Below, piece after piece: positions 1 through 7,783 of a DNA stretch of 16,996 nt (its first letter is position 1; each line of letters opens with the position of its first letter). The notes under the pieces are model-generated. The model worked only from the letters and a program-made list of their open reading frames with translations, was not told where the DNA came from and made no database searches. The translations under genes were made by a program, and so were the position numbers. This stretch comes from Clostridiales bacterium (GTDB taxonomy: Bacteria > Bacillota > Clostridia > Oscillospirales > Butyricicoccaceae), in contig JAHZFK010000013.1 in the NCBI GenBank assembly GCA_019421385.1, positions 49,560 to 66,555 of the forward strand, given 5' to 3'.

Positions 1-1193
1 AGGTAAAGCTGTCCTGCGCGTTTTGTTTTTCGTCCGCAGTGTCACGGATTGAGTATTATCACAACTCTTCGTGGCTCGAGCACGGCGGCGCGCCGGATAA
101 GGCGGTGCGTTCAGCGTTTGTTTCGGCACTGGATGCGTATCTCAAGCAGAACGGAAAATATACCAAGAATGAGAGCAAGGTCACGTTTCAGGACGTAATG
201 GACAGTTTGGTGCTTGTGACCAACTGTTTTTCCACCCAGACCTCGTATGAGAACCAGACCAAAAAGGCGATCACCAACAAGTTCATCCAAGAGGCGATGA
301 CCGATTTCCTCAAGCAGGGTCTGGAAATTTACTTCATTGAGAATAAGACTGAGGCGGACAAGATCGCCGAGCAAGTGCTGATCAACAAGCGCAGCCGCGA
401 GCAGGCGGAAAAAGCGCGCTTGAACATCAAAAAGAAGCTGTCCGGCGGCATTGACCTCGCCAACCGTGTGCAGAAGTTTGTCGATTGCCGCACCAAGGAT
501 GTCACGCGGCGCGAACTGTATATCGTCGAGGGCGATTCTGCACTCGGTTCGGTTAAGCAGGGACGCGACAGCGAGTTTCAGGCAATCATGCCGGTGCGCG
601 GCAAGATTCTCAACTGCCTGAAAGCGGACTACGGCAAGATTTTTAAAAATGATATCATCACCGATCTGCTGAAGGTGCTCGGTTGCGGGGTCGAGGTACG
701 CGGCAAAGCGGCGAAAGACCTGTCTGCATTCGATTTAGAAGCATTGCGCTGGCGGCGTATCATCATCTGCACCGATGCCGACGTGGACGGTTTCCAAATT
801 CGCACGCTGATTCTGACTATGCTGTACCGTCTGGTGCCGACGTTGATCGAGAAAGGGTATGTGTATATCGCGGAGTCGCCGCTTTATGAGATCACCTATC
901 GGGACAAGAGCTATTTTGCGTTTGATGAGGGTGAAAAGGCCGCGATCCTGCAAAAGCTGGAGGGCAAAAAGGTGTTGATCCAGCGCTCCAAGGGTCTGGG
1001 TGAGAACGAAGCGGATATGATGTGGGAGACCACGATGAACCCCGAGACCCGCCGCCTGATCCGCATTCAGCCGGAGGACGCCAAGGCGACCAGCGAGATG
1101 TTTGACCTGCTGCTGGGCGATAACCTGTCCGGCCGCAAGGAATATATCGCGGAGAACGGCGCGCAGTATTTGGATTTGGCGGATATATCCTGA
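1..1193 (+). CDS. parE: Type IIA DNA topoisomerase subunit B (GyrB/ParE-like), 5' end missing
   Basis: ATPase/TOPRIM subunit of a type IIA topoisomerase, which with the next gene passes one DNA duplex through another using ATP. The frame is open from base 3, so the gene enters from the left; the GTG at 39 is internal and is used here only for numbering. From there: end of the transducer domain (about 1-130), TOPRIM acidic motif EGDSA at 164-168, the metal-binding DADVDG at 246-251, and the C-terminal QRSKGLGE at 315-322 with NPETRRL just after. The usual DxDVDGAHIRTL reads DADVDGFQIRTL, as in a Clostridia clade of type II enzymes distinct from housekeeping gyrase (recalled, not searched). The ATP-binding GHKL domain lies outside the window. 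It ends 17 bases before the A subunit, so the two are co-transcribed. The choice between ParE and a third topoisomerase is not settled; the symbol is a best fit. Confidence 0.93.
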   Translation, partial: VKLSCAFCFSSAVSRIEYYHNSSWLEHGGAPDKAVRSAFVSALDAYLKQNGKYTKNESKVTFQDVMDSLVLVTNCFSTQTSYENQTKKAITNKFIQEAMTDFLKQGLEIYFIENKTEADKIAEQVLINKRSREQAEKARLNIKKKLSGGIDLANRVQKFVDCRTKDVTRRELYIVEGDSALGSVKQGRDSEFQAIMPVRGKILNCLKADYGKIFKNDIITDLLKVLGCGVEVRGKAAKDLSAFDLEALRWRRIIICTDADVDGFQIRTLILTMLYRLVPTLIEKGYVYIAESPLYEITYRDKSYFAFDEGEKAAILQKLEGKKVLIQRSKGLGENEADMMWETTMNPETRRLIRIQPEDAKATSEMFDLLLGDNLSGRKEYIAENGAQYLDLADIS

Positions 1194-1210
1194 CAAGGAG
1201 TAAAATTCGG

Positions 1211-3427
1211 ATGGCAAAAAAGAAAAACGACGAGCCAAAAGTATATAAGGAGCATCCTTCGGTCGATCAGCGCATCACGGATACGCTGCGCGAGAACTAT
1301 ATGCCCTATGCGATGAGCGTCATTGTCTCGCGCGCGATTCCGGAGATCGACGGCTTTAAGCCGTCGCATCGCAAGCTGCTGTACACGATGTACAAGATGG
1401 GCTTGCTGAACGGAAACCGCACCAAGTCGGCCAACATCGTCGGTTCAACGATGAAGCTGAACCCGCACGGCGATGCGGCGATTTATGAGACAATGGTGCG
1501 TTTGACACGCGGCAACGAAGCACTGCTGATGCCGTTTGTCGATTCCAAGGGCAACTTCGGCAAGGTGTATTCACGCGATATGGCGTATGCCGCGCCGCGT
1601 TATACCGAAGCAAAGCTGGATGTGTTTTGTGCGGAACTGTTCCGTGATATCGATGCGGATGCGATTGACTTTGTGGACAACTACGACGGCACAATGAAAG
1701 AGCCGACGCTGCTGCCGACAACCTTCCCGAACATTCTGGTGTCGGCCAATACCGGCATTGCGGTCGGTATGGCATCCAACTTCTGTGGGTTCAACCTTGA
1801 AGAAGTGTGCCGCACAACGATCGAATGGATCAAAAATCCGGAGCACGATCTGCTCACAACTTTGCCCGCGCCGGACTTCACGACCGGCGGCGAGCTGATT
1901 TACGATGAGGACGAGATGCGCGCTATCTATGAGACCGGCCGCGGCTCGTTCAAGGTTCGTGCAAAGTGGACGTTTGATAAAAAAGAAAATCTGATCGAAA
2001 TTACAGAGATTCCGTACACGACTACAATCGAAGCGATCATTGACAAGATTGCGGAATTGGTCAAGAGCGGCAAACTGCGCGAGATCGCGGATGTGCGTGA
2101 TGAAACCGATCTGTCCGGTTTGAAGATTGCGATCGACCTCAAGCGCGGCACCGATCCCGAAAAGCTGATGGCAAAGCTGATGAAGATGACGCCGCTCATG
2201 GACAGCTTTTCCTGTAACTTCAATGTGTTGATCGCGGGTATGCCGCGCGTGCTGAGCGTGCGCGAGCTGCTCGAGGAGTGGACGGCTTGGCGTACCGAGT
2301 GTGTTCGCCGCCGTGTGTTCTTCGATTTGAATAAAAAGAAGGACAAACTGCATTTGCTGCACGGTCTGGCTAAAATCCTGCTGGATATTGATAAGGCGAT
2401 CCACATCATCCGCGAGACCGAGGAAGACGCGGAGGTTATCCCGAACCTGATGATCGGCTTCGGCATCGACCAGATTCAGGCGGAGTTCATTGCAGATATC
2501 CGTCTGCGCAACATCAACAAGGAATATATCCTTAAACGCACGCAGGAGACCGAAGCGCTCGAAAAGGAGATCGCCAAACTCGAAGAGATCGTCAAGTCCA
2601 AGGCGAAGATCCGGAATATCATCATCAAAGAGCTGGAGCAGGTCATCAAAAAATATCCGTCGCCGCGCCGGACTCGTCTGGTGACCGCCGGAGCAGTGCC
2701 GGAGTTTGACGAGGAGGACCACATCGAGGATTACTCTGTACTGCTGTTCCTGACACGCGAGGGCTATTTCAAAAAGATCACGCCGCAGTCATGGCGCATG
2801 TCCCAGGAGCACAAGCTCAAGGACGGCGACGAAGTGATTTGGCAGGCAGAGACCACCAACAAGGCCGAGATCATATTCTTTACCAATATGCAGCAGGCCT
2901 ATAAAGCGCATCTGTATGATTTTGAGGACAGCAAGGCCTCGGTGTTGGGTGATTATCTAGCGGGCAAGCTGGGCATGGACGAGGGCGAAATGCCGGTATA
3001 TGCTATGCTGCCGGGTGATTATAAGGGCAATATGGTTATCGTGTTCCAGAATGGCAAAGCCGCGCGGTTTTCGCTCGAAAGCTTTGCGACCAAAACCAAC
3101 CGCCGTCGCCTGACCGGCGCGTACTCGGCCAAGTCACCCGCGGTGGCATTTTTCCATCCGGTCGATGAGGAAACCGAGATCACCATGTTCTCGACGGCGA
3201 ACCGCGCTCTGACTTTCCGTGCGAACATGCTGGATATCAAGGCCAGCCGCTCAACACAGGGCGTACAGGCCATGGTGCTGCGTGGCAAGCACACAATCAC
3301 GAATGCTTGCCGCATGGAGGATGCAGGATTGTCGGATAACGGCCGCTACCGCTGCCGCAGCATTCCGTCGATCGGTGCGCTGCTGACCGATGAGGATTTG
3401 CCGGAGAAGCAGATCAAGTTCGAATAA
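1211..3427 (+). CDS. parC: Type IIA DNA topoisomerase subunit A (ParC/GyrA-like)
   Basis: DNA breakage-reunion subunit, 738 aa, partner of the upstream B subunit. The catalytic tyrosine is Tyr131 in APRYTEAKL. The winged-helix region has the NPHGDAAIYE segment at 84-93, where gyrase normally has HPHGDS: the position matching quinolone-determining Ser83 of E. coli GyrA is Ala89, and the Asp87 equivalent is Glu93. A coiled-coil/exit-gate region spans about 360-490, followed by a short beta-pinwheel C-terminal domain (about 510-720). No GyrA box (QRRGGKG-like) is seen, which favours a topo IV-type decatenase over a supercoiling gyrase; this is an inference. At 738 aa it is shorter than typical GyrA (about 820-870). 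Start is ATG with AAGGAG 10 bases upstream. A strong terminator follows at 3441. Confidence 0.93.
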   Translation: MAKKKNDEPKVYKEHPSVDQRITDTLRENYMPYAMSVIVSRAIPEIDGFKPSHRKLLYTMYKMGLLNGNRTKSANIVGSTMKLNPHGDAAIYETMVRLTRGNEALLMPFVDSKGNFGKVYSRDMAYAAPRYTEAKLDVFCAELFRDIDADAIDFVDNYDGTMKEPTLLPTTFPNILVSANTGIAVGMASNFCGFNLEEVCRTTIEWIKNPEHDLLTTLPAPDFTTGGELIYDEDEMRAIYETGRGSFKVRAKWTFDKKENLIEITEIPYTTTIEAIIDKIAELVKSGKLREIADVRDETDLSGLKIAIDLKRGTDPEKLMAKLMKMTPLMDSFSCNFNVLIAGMPRVLSVRELLEEWTAWRTECVRRRVFFDLNKKKDKLHLLHGLAKILLDIDKAIHIIRETEEDAEVIPNLMIGFGIDQIQAEFIADIRLRNINKEYILKRTQETEALEKEIAKLEEIVKSKAKIRNIIIKELEQVIKKYPSPRRTRLVTAGAVPEFDEEDHIEDYSVLLFLTREGYFKKITPQSWRMSQEHKLKDGDEVIWQAETTNKAEIIFFTNMQQAYKAHLYDFEDSKASVLGDYLAGKLGMDEGEMPVYAMLPGDYKGNMVIVFQNGKAARFSLESFATKTNRRRLTGAYSAKSPAVAFFHPVDEETEITMFSTANRALTFRANMLDIKASRSTQGVQAMVLRGKHTITNACRMEDAGLSDNGRYRCRSIPSIGALLTDEDLPEKQIKFE

Positions 3428-3440
3428 GCATAAAAGCAGT

Positions 3441-3474
3441 CCCGCCGCACGGTTTTTGTGCGGCGGGCTTTTTC
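3441..3474 (+). terminator. Rho-independent terminator of the topoisomerase operon
   Basis: Perfect 10-bp stem CCCGCCGCAC / GTGCGGCGGG (3441-3450 and 3458-3467), 7-base loop, then CTTTTTCTT. It lies 13 bases after the subunit A stop. Confidence 0.93.
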
Positions 3475-3503
3475 TTGCGTGCGCTTTTGCGCTGTGCTAT
3501 AAT
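3475..3503 (+). promoter_or_regulatory. Promoter of the aminotransferase gene
   Basis: TTGCGT at 3475-3480, 17-base spacer, consensus TATAAT at 3498-3503. It starts exactly where the preceding terminator ends, so the aminotransferase is an independent transcription unit. The -35 box is weak (TTG conserved). Confidence 0.7.
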
Positions 3504-3531
3504 AAACTCCATAAGAAAGGGGCGATTTGAC

Positions 3532-4722
3532 ATGCTCAATCAGCAGATGGCCGCGCTGGGGAACAACCGTTCCACCATCCGCGAGCTTTTTGAATACGGC
3601 AACCAGCGTGCAGCGGTGGTAGGCCGGGAAAATGTATTTGACTTCTCCATCGGCAATCCGAATGTGCCTGCGCCGGGCGCGGTGCGCGAGGCGATTCTAG
3701 CCGAGGCTGCAGGCGATCCGGTGGCACTGCACGGCTATACCTCTGCGCAGGGCGCGGCGGATGTGCGTAAGGTCTTGGCGGATGATCTGAACCGTCGATT
3801 TGGTACAGATTACACGGGTGACAGCCTGTATCTGACTGCGGGTGCAGCGGCAGCTTTGTCCTGTGCATTCAAGGCGATTGCCTGCCCGGGGGATGAGTTC
3901 GTTGTGCTGGCGCCATACTTCCCGGAATACTTGATGTTCATTGAACGCGGCGCAGGTGCGAAAGCGGTCATTGTGCCGCCGTCCATTACGGATTTTCAGA
4001 TCGACTTTGATGCGTTAGAGCAGGCGCTGAACGAACATACCAAGGCAGTCGTGGTCAATTCTCCGAACAATCCGTCGGGTGCGGTTTATTCCGAGCAGAC
4101 CGTTCAGCAATTGGCTGCGCTGCTGTGCGAAAAAGAAAAGCAGTATGGGCATCCGATCTATCTGGTATCGGACGAACCTTATCGGGAAATAGTCTATGAC
4201 GGTGTCAATGTGCCGTTTGTGCCGAACTACTATGATGATACCATCGTGTGCTATTCCTATTCCAAGTCGCTTTCGCTGCCGGGTGAGCGTATCGGTTATG
4301 TGCTGGTGCCGCCGCAGGCGGCCGACAGCGCCGATCTGTATGCGGCGGTCTGCGGTGCAGGTCGTGCGTTGGGCTATGTTTGTGCGCCCAGCATGTTCCA
4401 ACGGGTAGCGGCACGCTGTGCAGGCCAGACGAGCGACCTTTCGGTCTATCAGACCAACCGCGATTTGCTGTTTGACGGGCTGACGGGCATGGGGTATTCC
4501 TGCGTTAAACCCGCGGGCGCGTTTTATCTGTTCCAGCAGACGCTCGAGCCGGATGACCGTGCTTTCTGCGAACGTGCGAAGAAATATGACCTGTTGGTCG
4601 TGCCGGGCACGGATTTTGGCGCGCCGGGACACATGCGCATTTCCTATTGCGTGCAGACCGAAACCATCCGCCGAGCGCTGCCGCTCTTTGCAGAATTGGC
4701 AAAAGAATATGGAAATGGTTAA
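3532..4722 (+). CDS. PLP-dependent aminotransferase, class I/II (fold type I)
   Basis: 396-aa AspC/MalY-like aminotransferase that moves an amino group between an amino acid and a 2-oxo acid; cytoplasmic, probably a dimer. Seen: substrate-end SIGNPN at 39-44, PNNPSG at 178-183 (Asn contacting PLP), SDEPYRE at 213-219 with Asp214 (pyridine nitrogen) and Tyr217, the Schiff-base Lys245 in SYSKSLSLPGERIGY with phosphate-binding Arg253, and a C-terminal MRISY motif with the carboxylate-binding Arg. A longer reading starting at TTG 3475 exists, but ATG 3532 is chosen: AGAAAGGGG sits 9 bases upstream, and the longer form would run through the promoter. Amino-acid specificity cannot be read from sequence. 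It stands alone between its own promoter and the small-protein gene; no clear terminator follows the stop. Confidence 0.92.
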   Translation: MLNQQMAALGNNRSTIRELFEYGNQRAAVVGRENVFDFSIGNPNVPAPGAVREAILAEAAGDPVALHGYTSAQGAADVRKVLADDLNRRFGTDYTGDSLYLTAGAAAALSCAFKAIACPGDEFVVLAPYFPEYLMFIERGAGAKAVIVPPSITDFQIDFDALEQALNEHTKAVVVNSPNNPSGAVYSEQTVQQLAALLCEKEKQYGHPIYLVSDEPYREIVYDGVNVPFVPNYYDDTIVCYSYSKSLSLPGERIGYVLVPPQAADSADLYAAVCGAGRALGYVCAPSMFQRVAARCAGQTSDLSVYQTNRDLLFDGLTGMGYSCVKPAGAFYLFQQTLEPDDRAFCERAKKYDLLVVPGTDFGAPGHMRISYCVQTETIRRALPLFAELAKEYGNG

Positions 4723-4864
4723 GTTATTGAAAACTACCAATTAAAATATGCGAAATGTGTACAAAGTGTTAACTTGGATAAGCGATAATGCACAAAAATT
4801 AGATGTTGCAGTTGTGTGATATTCATAAAAGATGCCGCTTGCTTTTCTGATGCGCTCCGTGTAT

Positions 4865-4870
4865 TATAAT
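4865..4870 (+). promoter_or_regulatory. -10 box of the 34-aa small-protein gene
   Basis: Consensus TATAAT, 40 bases before AAGGAG. The -35 is not clear: TTGCTT at 4839-4844 gives a long 20-base spacer. Just downstream, GAGATC / GGTCTC (4875-4893) could form a small 5'-UTR hairpin. Confidence 0.55.
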
Positions 4871-4928
4871 AGCAGAGATCGGGAAACGGTCTCAGAAACA
4901 TTACAGAAAAAAGGAGCGTGACGAAATC

Positions 4929-5033
4929 ATGATGAAGGGTTTCTTCAATGATCTGGTCGCAGCGCGTATGCTGGATCTGGACCAGAACCGCGTCAAGTCG
5001 ATGTCTCGCAAGGCGCGTCACAACGCCAAGTAA
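4929..5033 (+). CDS. 34-residue basic small protein, unknown function
   Basis: Short gene in a stretch with no other plus-strand gene. It reads MMKGFFNDLVAARML, then DLDQNRVKSMSRKARHNAK and stop. It has AAGGAG at 4911-4916, 12 bases before the first of two adjacent ATGs (a slightly long spacing), a TATAAT upstream and a hairpin terminator 77 bases after its stop. The N-terminal half is a possible short amphipathic helix (FFNDLVAARML); the C-terminal half is strongly basic (R21, K23, R27, K28, R30, K34), so it might bind RNA, ribosomes or the membrane face. Codons used are ordinary for this genome (CTG, CGT, CGC, AAG). I do not recognise the family. The complete set of expression signals makes it more likely real than chance. 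Confidence 0.6.
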   Translation: MMKGFFNDLVAARMLDLDQNRVKSMSRKARHNAK

Positions 5034-5110
5034 TGTGAAATCATTACGGTGGCTGCTGTGGCTGCCTTGAGGAGTCAGAAATCAAATGACAAATGAAAAT
5101 GGCATGTAAA

Positions 5111-5141
5111 AGACCTTCCGGAATGGTTCGGAAGGTCTTTT
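5111..5141. terminator. Bidirectional terminator between the small protein and the zinc-ribbon gene
   Basis: Perfect 10-bp stem AGACCTTCCG / CGGAAGGTCT (5111-5120, 5129-5138), 8-base loop, TTTT after it on the plus strand and AAAA before it. It can end the plus-strand small-protein transcript and the minus-strand gene that stops at 5151. Confidence 0.85.
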
Positions 5142-5150
5142 GCTGTGCGC

Positions 5151-5324
5151 TCAGCCGGAGCGGCGGCGTCGGACGAGGGCTGCGGTGTGCCGGTGGAAGA
5201 ATTCGGCACGTTCTGCTGCGGTTGCCGGACGGATCTGCTGTTTGCCGCAGTCTGGACAGGCGTGCTGCTGCTCGCTGCCAAGAAAAACATAGTGACAGCA
5301 TTTGGTTTGACAGCTGTAAATCAT
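5151..5324 (-). CDS. 57-aa zinc-ribbon protein
   Basis: Small cytoplasmic protein with a treble-clef/zinc-ribbon pattern: Cys5, Cys9/Cys10, then CPDC at 23-26, a likely four-Cys zinc site. After it comes the conserved-looking IRPATAAERAEF and an Arg-rich tail ending VRRRRSG. A longer reading begins further upstream (5420), but the ATG at 5324 is preceded by AGAGGAGGTG at 7-base spacing and gives the compact domain, so it is the true start. Such one-domain zinc ribbons are common and uncharacterised in Clostridia; the role is unknown. It is transcribed divergently from the EamA gene and ends at the bidirectional hairpin. Confidence 0.8.
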   Translation of the reverse strand: MIYSCQTKCCHYVFLGSEQQHACPDCGKQQIRPATAAERAEFFHRHTAALVRRRRSG

Positions 5325-5383
5325 GCCGTTCACCTCCTCTGATACTAGAATAGCAGAGGGGGTGTCCGATAAATCTCCCTTGC

Positions 5384-5412
5384 TTGCGCATAAAGGGGAA
5401 AAATGGTATACT
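5384..5412 (+). promoter_or_regulatory. Promoter of the EamA-MBOAT-AlgX-lipoprotein operon
   Basis: TTGCGC at 5384-5389, 17-base spacer, TATACT at 5407-5412 with an extended -10 (TGG directly upstream). It lies 31 bases before the EamA start codon. Confidence 0.6.
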
Positions 5413-5442
5413 GGCTTCACGTCAGAAAAAGGGGAAAGAAAA

Positions 5443-6357
5443 ATGCAGGAACAAAAAAACGGATTGGTTCGTCGATTATATATGCCTGCGGTATTGTGTA
5501 CCGCGCTGTGGGGCAGTGCGGCCCCTTGTATTAAAAAAGGGTATGAGTTGTTTGCTATTGGGTCGGACGCACCGTTTTCGCAGCTTTATTTTGCAGGCTG
5601 GCGGTTCGCGCTGGCGGGCTTGCTGGTTTTGCTGGTGGCGCGCATCAAGGGGCACCGCATAGTGCCGGTGCGCAGCGAGTGGAAGCCGATCTTTTGGATC
5701 TGCCTGTTTCAAAGCATGATTCAGTATGTGTGCTATTACATTGGTTTGTCCGGCACCACCGGTACCAAAGGTGCGGTATTGTCCGGCACACAAACCTTTT
5801 TTGCGCTCATTTTTGCACATCTGTTTTTGAAAAACGACAAGATGAACCGGCAAAAGGTGCTTGGCTGCCTGTGCGGCTTTGCGGGCGTTCTGACGCTCGG
5901 ATTGGGCGGTCTCAATGGCTTCAATCTGCATGGCGACGGTCTGGTGCTGTTGTCGGCAGTGTCTGCCGGTGCAGGTGCGTTGGTTTCCCGCATCTATACG
6001 CCGGGACGCGACCCGATGCTGCTCACCGGATGGCAGTTGCTGCTCGGCGGAGCGTTTTTGTTGGTTGTCGGGTTGATAGGTGGAGGCCAGCTGGGAGCGG
6101 TTACACCGGCCGGTGTGCTGCTGTTGGCATACATGGTGGTGCTGTCTGCGGCGGCGTTCACGATCTGGACGGCGCTTCTTGGGAAATTCCCGGTGGGCAA
6201 GGTCAGCCTGTTCTGCTTTTTGATTCCGGTGTTCGGTGCTCTGATCTCTGCAATCGTGCTGGGAGAGCAGATTTTGACCCTGCGCAATTTGAGCGCATTG
6301 GTGCTGGTCAGCGGCGGCATTGCAATTGCAAACTATGTGCGGGAGACTAAAGCATAA
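5443..6357 (+). CDS. EamA/DMT-family transporter
   Basis: 304-aa integral membrane protein with about ten transmembrane segments in two EamA repeats. The first repeat begins with the diagnostic LCTALWGSAAPCIKKGYE. The second ends with FLIPVFGALISAIVLGE at 259-275. The drug/metabolite transporter superfamily exports amino acids, nucleotide sugars or other small metabolites; substrate is not readable here. The frame extends 40 codons further upstream across the divergent zinc-ribbon start, but ATG 5443 is chosen because AAAGGGGAAAG precedes it and the promoter lies at 5384-5412. It is the first gene of a four-gene run; 39 bases separate it from the MBOAT gene with no terminator, so co-transcription is likely. 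Whether its cargo relates to the acetylation genes is unknown. Confidence 0.88.
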   Translation: MQEQKNGLVRRLYMPAVLCTALWGSAAPCIKKGYELFAIGSDAPFSQLYFAGWRFALAGLLVLLVARIKGHRIVPVRSEWKPIFWICLFQSMIQYVCYYIGLSGTTGTKGAVLSGTQTFFALIFAHLFLKNDKMNRQKVLGCLCGFAGVLTLGLGGLNGFNLHGDGLVLLSAVSAGAGALVSRIYTPGRDPMLLTGWQLLLGGAFLLVVGLIGGGQLGAVTPAGVLLLAYMVVLSAAAFTIWTALLGKFPVGKVSLFCFLIPVFGALISAIVLGEQILTLRNLSALVLVSGGIAIANYVRETKA

Positions 6358-6396
6358 AGCAAGCAGGCATAATAAAGAGAAAAAGGAAAAAACAAC

Positions 6397-7773
6397 ATGG
6401 TTTTCAGTTCGGCGATTTTTCTATTCGTTTTCCTGCCGGTCGTGTTCGTGCTGGATCGTCTGCTGCGCGGCATACGGGCAAAAAATATTCTGCTGCTGGT
6501 TGCCAGCCTGATTTTTTATTCGTTCGGGCAACCGGTTTACCTGCCGTTGCTGCTGCTCAGTGTAGCGCTCAATTATGGCTGCGGTTTGCTGGCAGCGGGA
6601 AAACACCCTAAATTGGGCGTCGGTATCGCGGTCGCAGGCGGCATTGGCTTGCTGGCGGTGTTCAAATACGCGGACTTTATGATCGGCACGATAAACAGCC
6701 TGTTCGGTTTATCGCTGCCGCTGACCGGAATTGCTCTGCCGATCGGTATTTCGTTCTTCACCTTTCAGGGTTTGTCGTATGTGATTGACGTATACCGCGA
6801 TAAGTCGATCGTTTCCCGCTCTTTTGTGAAGATATTGCTCTATATTTCGTATTTTCCGCAGTTGATCGCAGGGCCGATCGTCAAATACCATGACATTGAA
6901 AAGGAGATCGACCAGCGGCAGACCACACCGCGCGAGACTGCGCTGGGTATCCGTCGGTTTATCTGCGGACTTTCCCAAAAGCTGCTGATTTCCAATGCAA
7001 TGGGGCAGATGGCAGATGCGGTGTTTGCGCTGTCCGCGGGCGAAATCGGTATGTTTGCCGCCTGGACGGGTGCAATCTGCTATACGCTGCAAATTTACTT
7101 CGACTTTTCCGGTTACAGCGACATGGCGATTGGCATGGGCCGCATGTTCGGCTTCCATTTCCTCGAAAATTTCGATTACCCCTATACAGCAACCACAATT
7201 CAGGAGTTTTGGCGGCGCTGGCATATCTCGCTGTCCACCTGGTTCCGCGACTATCTGTATATCCCGCTGGGCGGCAACCGCAAGGGAAAGGTACGCACTT
7301 GGGTCAACCGTGTGATCGTGTTCTTTACGACCGGCCTGTGGCACGGTGCGAACTGGACATTTGTCCTGTGGGGCTTGTGGCACGGTCTGTTCTCGGTGCT
7401 CGAAGACAGCGGGATCGTGCCTGCGCGGCGACTCAAGGGCAGGGCGCTCGGGCATGTGTATACCCTGCTGGTGGTCGTGCTGGGCTTTACGTTGTTCCGT
7501 GCGGAGTCTCTTTCACAGGCGGGCGCAATGTTCGCAGCCATGTTTACCGGCGTGGGTCTGGGCTGGACAGGAACCGTGACCGTGTGTTCATTATTGACAC
7601 CGGTGTTCCTGCTGACGCTGATTTTGGCGCTTTTATTGAGCTTGCCGACCGCGAAACGGTTGCAGCCGAAGAACGAGTCGATCACGCTTGCAGGGGCTAT
7701 GGTGCTGCTGGTGCTGTGTATGTTCAACCTGTCTGCGGGCACATTCAACCCGTTTATCTATTTCCAGTTCTGA
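6397..7773 (+). CDS. MBOAT-family membrane O-acyltransferase (AlgI/DltB-like)
   Basis: 458-aa multi-pass membrane protein that in AlgI, PatA and DltB relatives passes an acyl group (usually acetyl) across the membrane to a surface polymer. Seen: N-terminal VFSSAIFLFVFLPVVF, the FWRRWHISLSTWFRDYLYIP segment at 271-290 with His276, and the catalytic-His segment GLWHGANW at 313-320 with His316. Both histidines match the conserved pair of AlgI. The length is typical of AlgI (about 460-520). The stop codon overlaps the AGGAGG of the next gene, so translation is probably coupled to the AlgX/J-like protein, the usual partner that completes transfer outside the membrane. The acceptor polymer is not evident: no glycosyltransferases lie in the window. 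Confidence 0.94.
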   Translation: MVFSSAIFLFVFLPVVFVLDRLLRGIRAKNILLLVASLIFYSFGQPVYLPLLLLSVALNYGCGLLAAGKHPKLGVGIAVAGGIGLLAVFKYADFMIGTINSLFGLSLPLTGIALPIGISFFTFQGLSYVIDVYRDKSIVSRSFVKILLYISYFPQLIAGPIVKYHDIEKEIDQRQTTPRETALGIRRFICGLSQKLLISNAMGQMADAVFALSAGEIGMFAAWTGAICYTLQIYFDFSGYSDMAIGMGRMFGFHFLENFDYPYTATTIQEFWRRWHISLSTWFRDYLYIPLGGNRKGKVRTWVNRVIVFFTTGLWHGANWTFVLWGLWHGLFSVLEDSGIVPARRLKGRALGHVYTLLVVVLGFTLFRAESLSQAGAMFAAMFTGVGLGWTGTVTVCSLLTPVFLLTLILALLLSLPTAKRLQPKNESITLAGAMVLLVLCMFNLSAGTFNPFIYFQF

Positions 7774-7783
7774 GGAGGCTGCC

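Noticed and set aside
39..41. GTG as start of the first topoisomerase gene
   Set aside because: The frame is open from base 3 and the residues before it belong to the same domain; the gene simply begins outside the window.
1571..2722. Long minus-strand open frame (383 codons) inside parC
   Set aside because: Antisense shadow of a GC-rich gene; no family features or ribosome site, and the plus-strand gene is certain.
4723..4860. Terminator or riboswitch after the aminotransferase
   Set aside because: Only weak complementarity (CACAA/TTGTG) with no GC-rich stem or T-run; nothing matches a known riboswitch.
5086..5109. 7-codon frame MTNENGM after GAGGAG
   Set aside because: It has a ribosome-site-like sequence 11 bases away but is too short to support; it may just be the untranslated end of the small-protein transcript.
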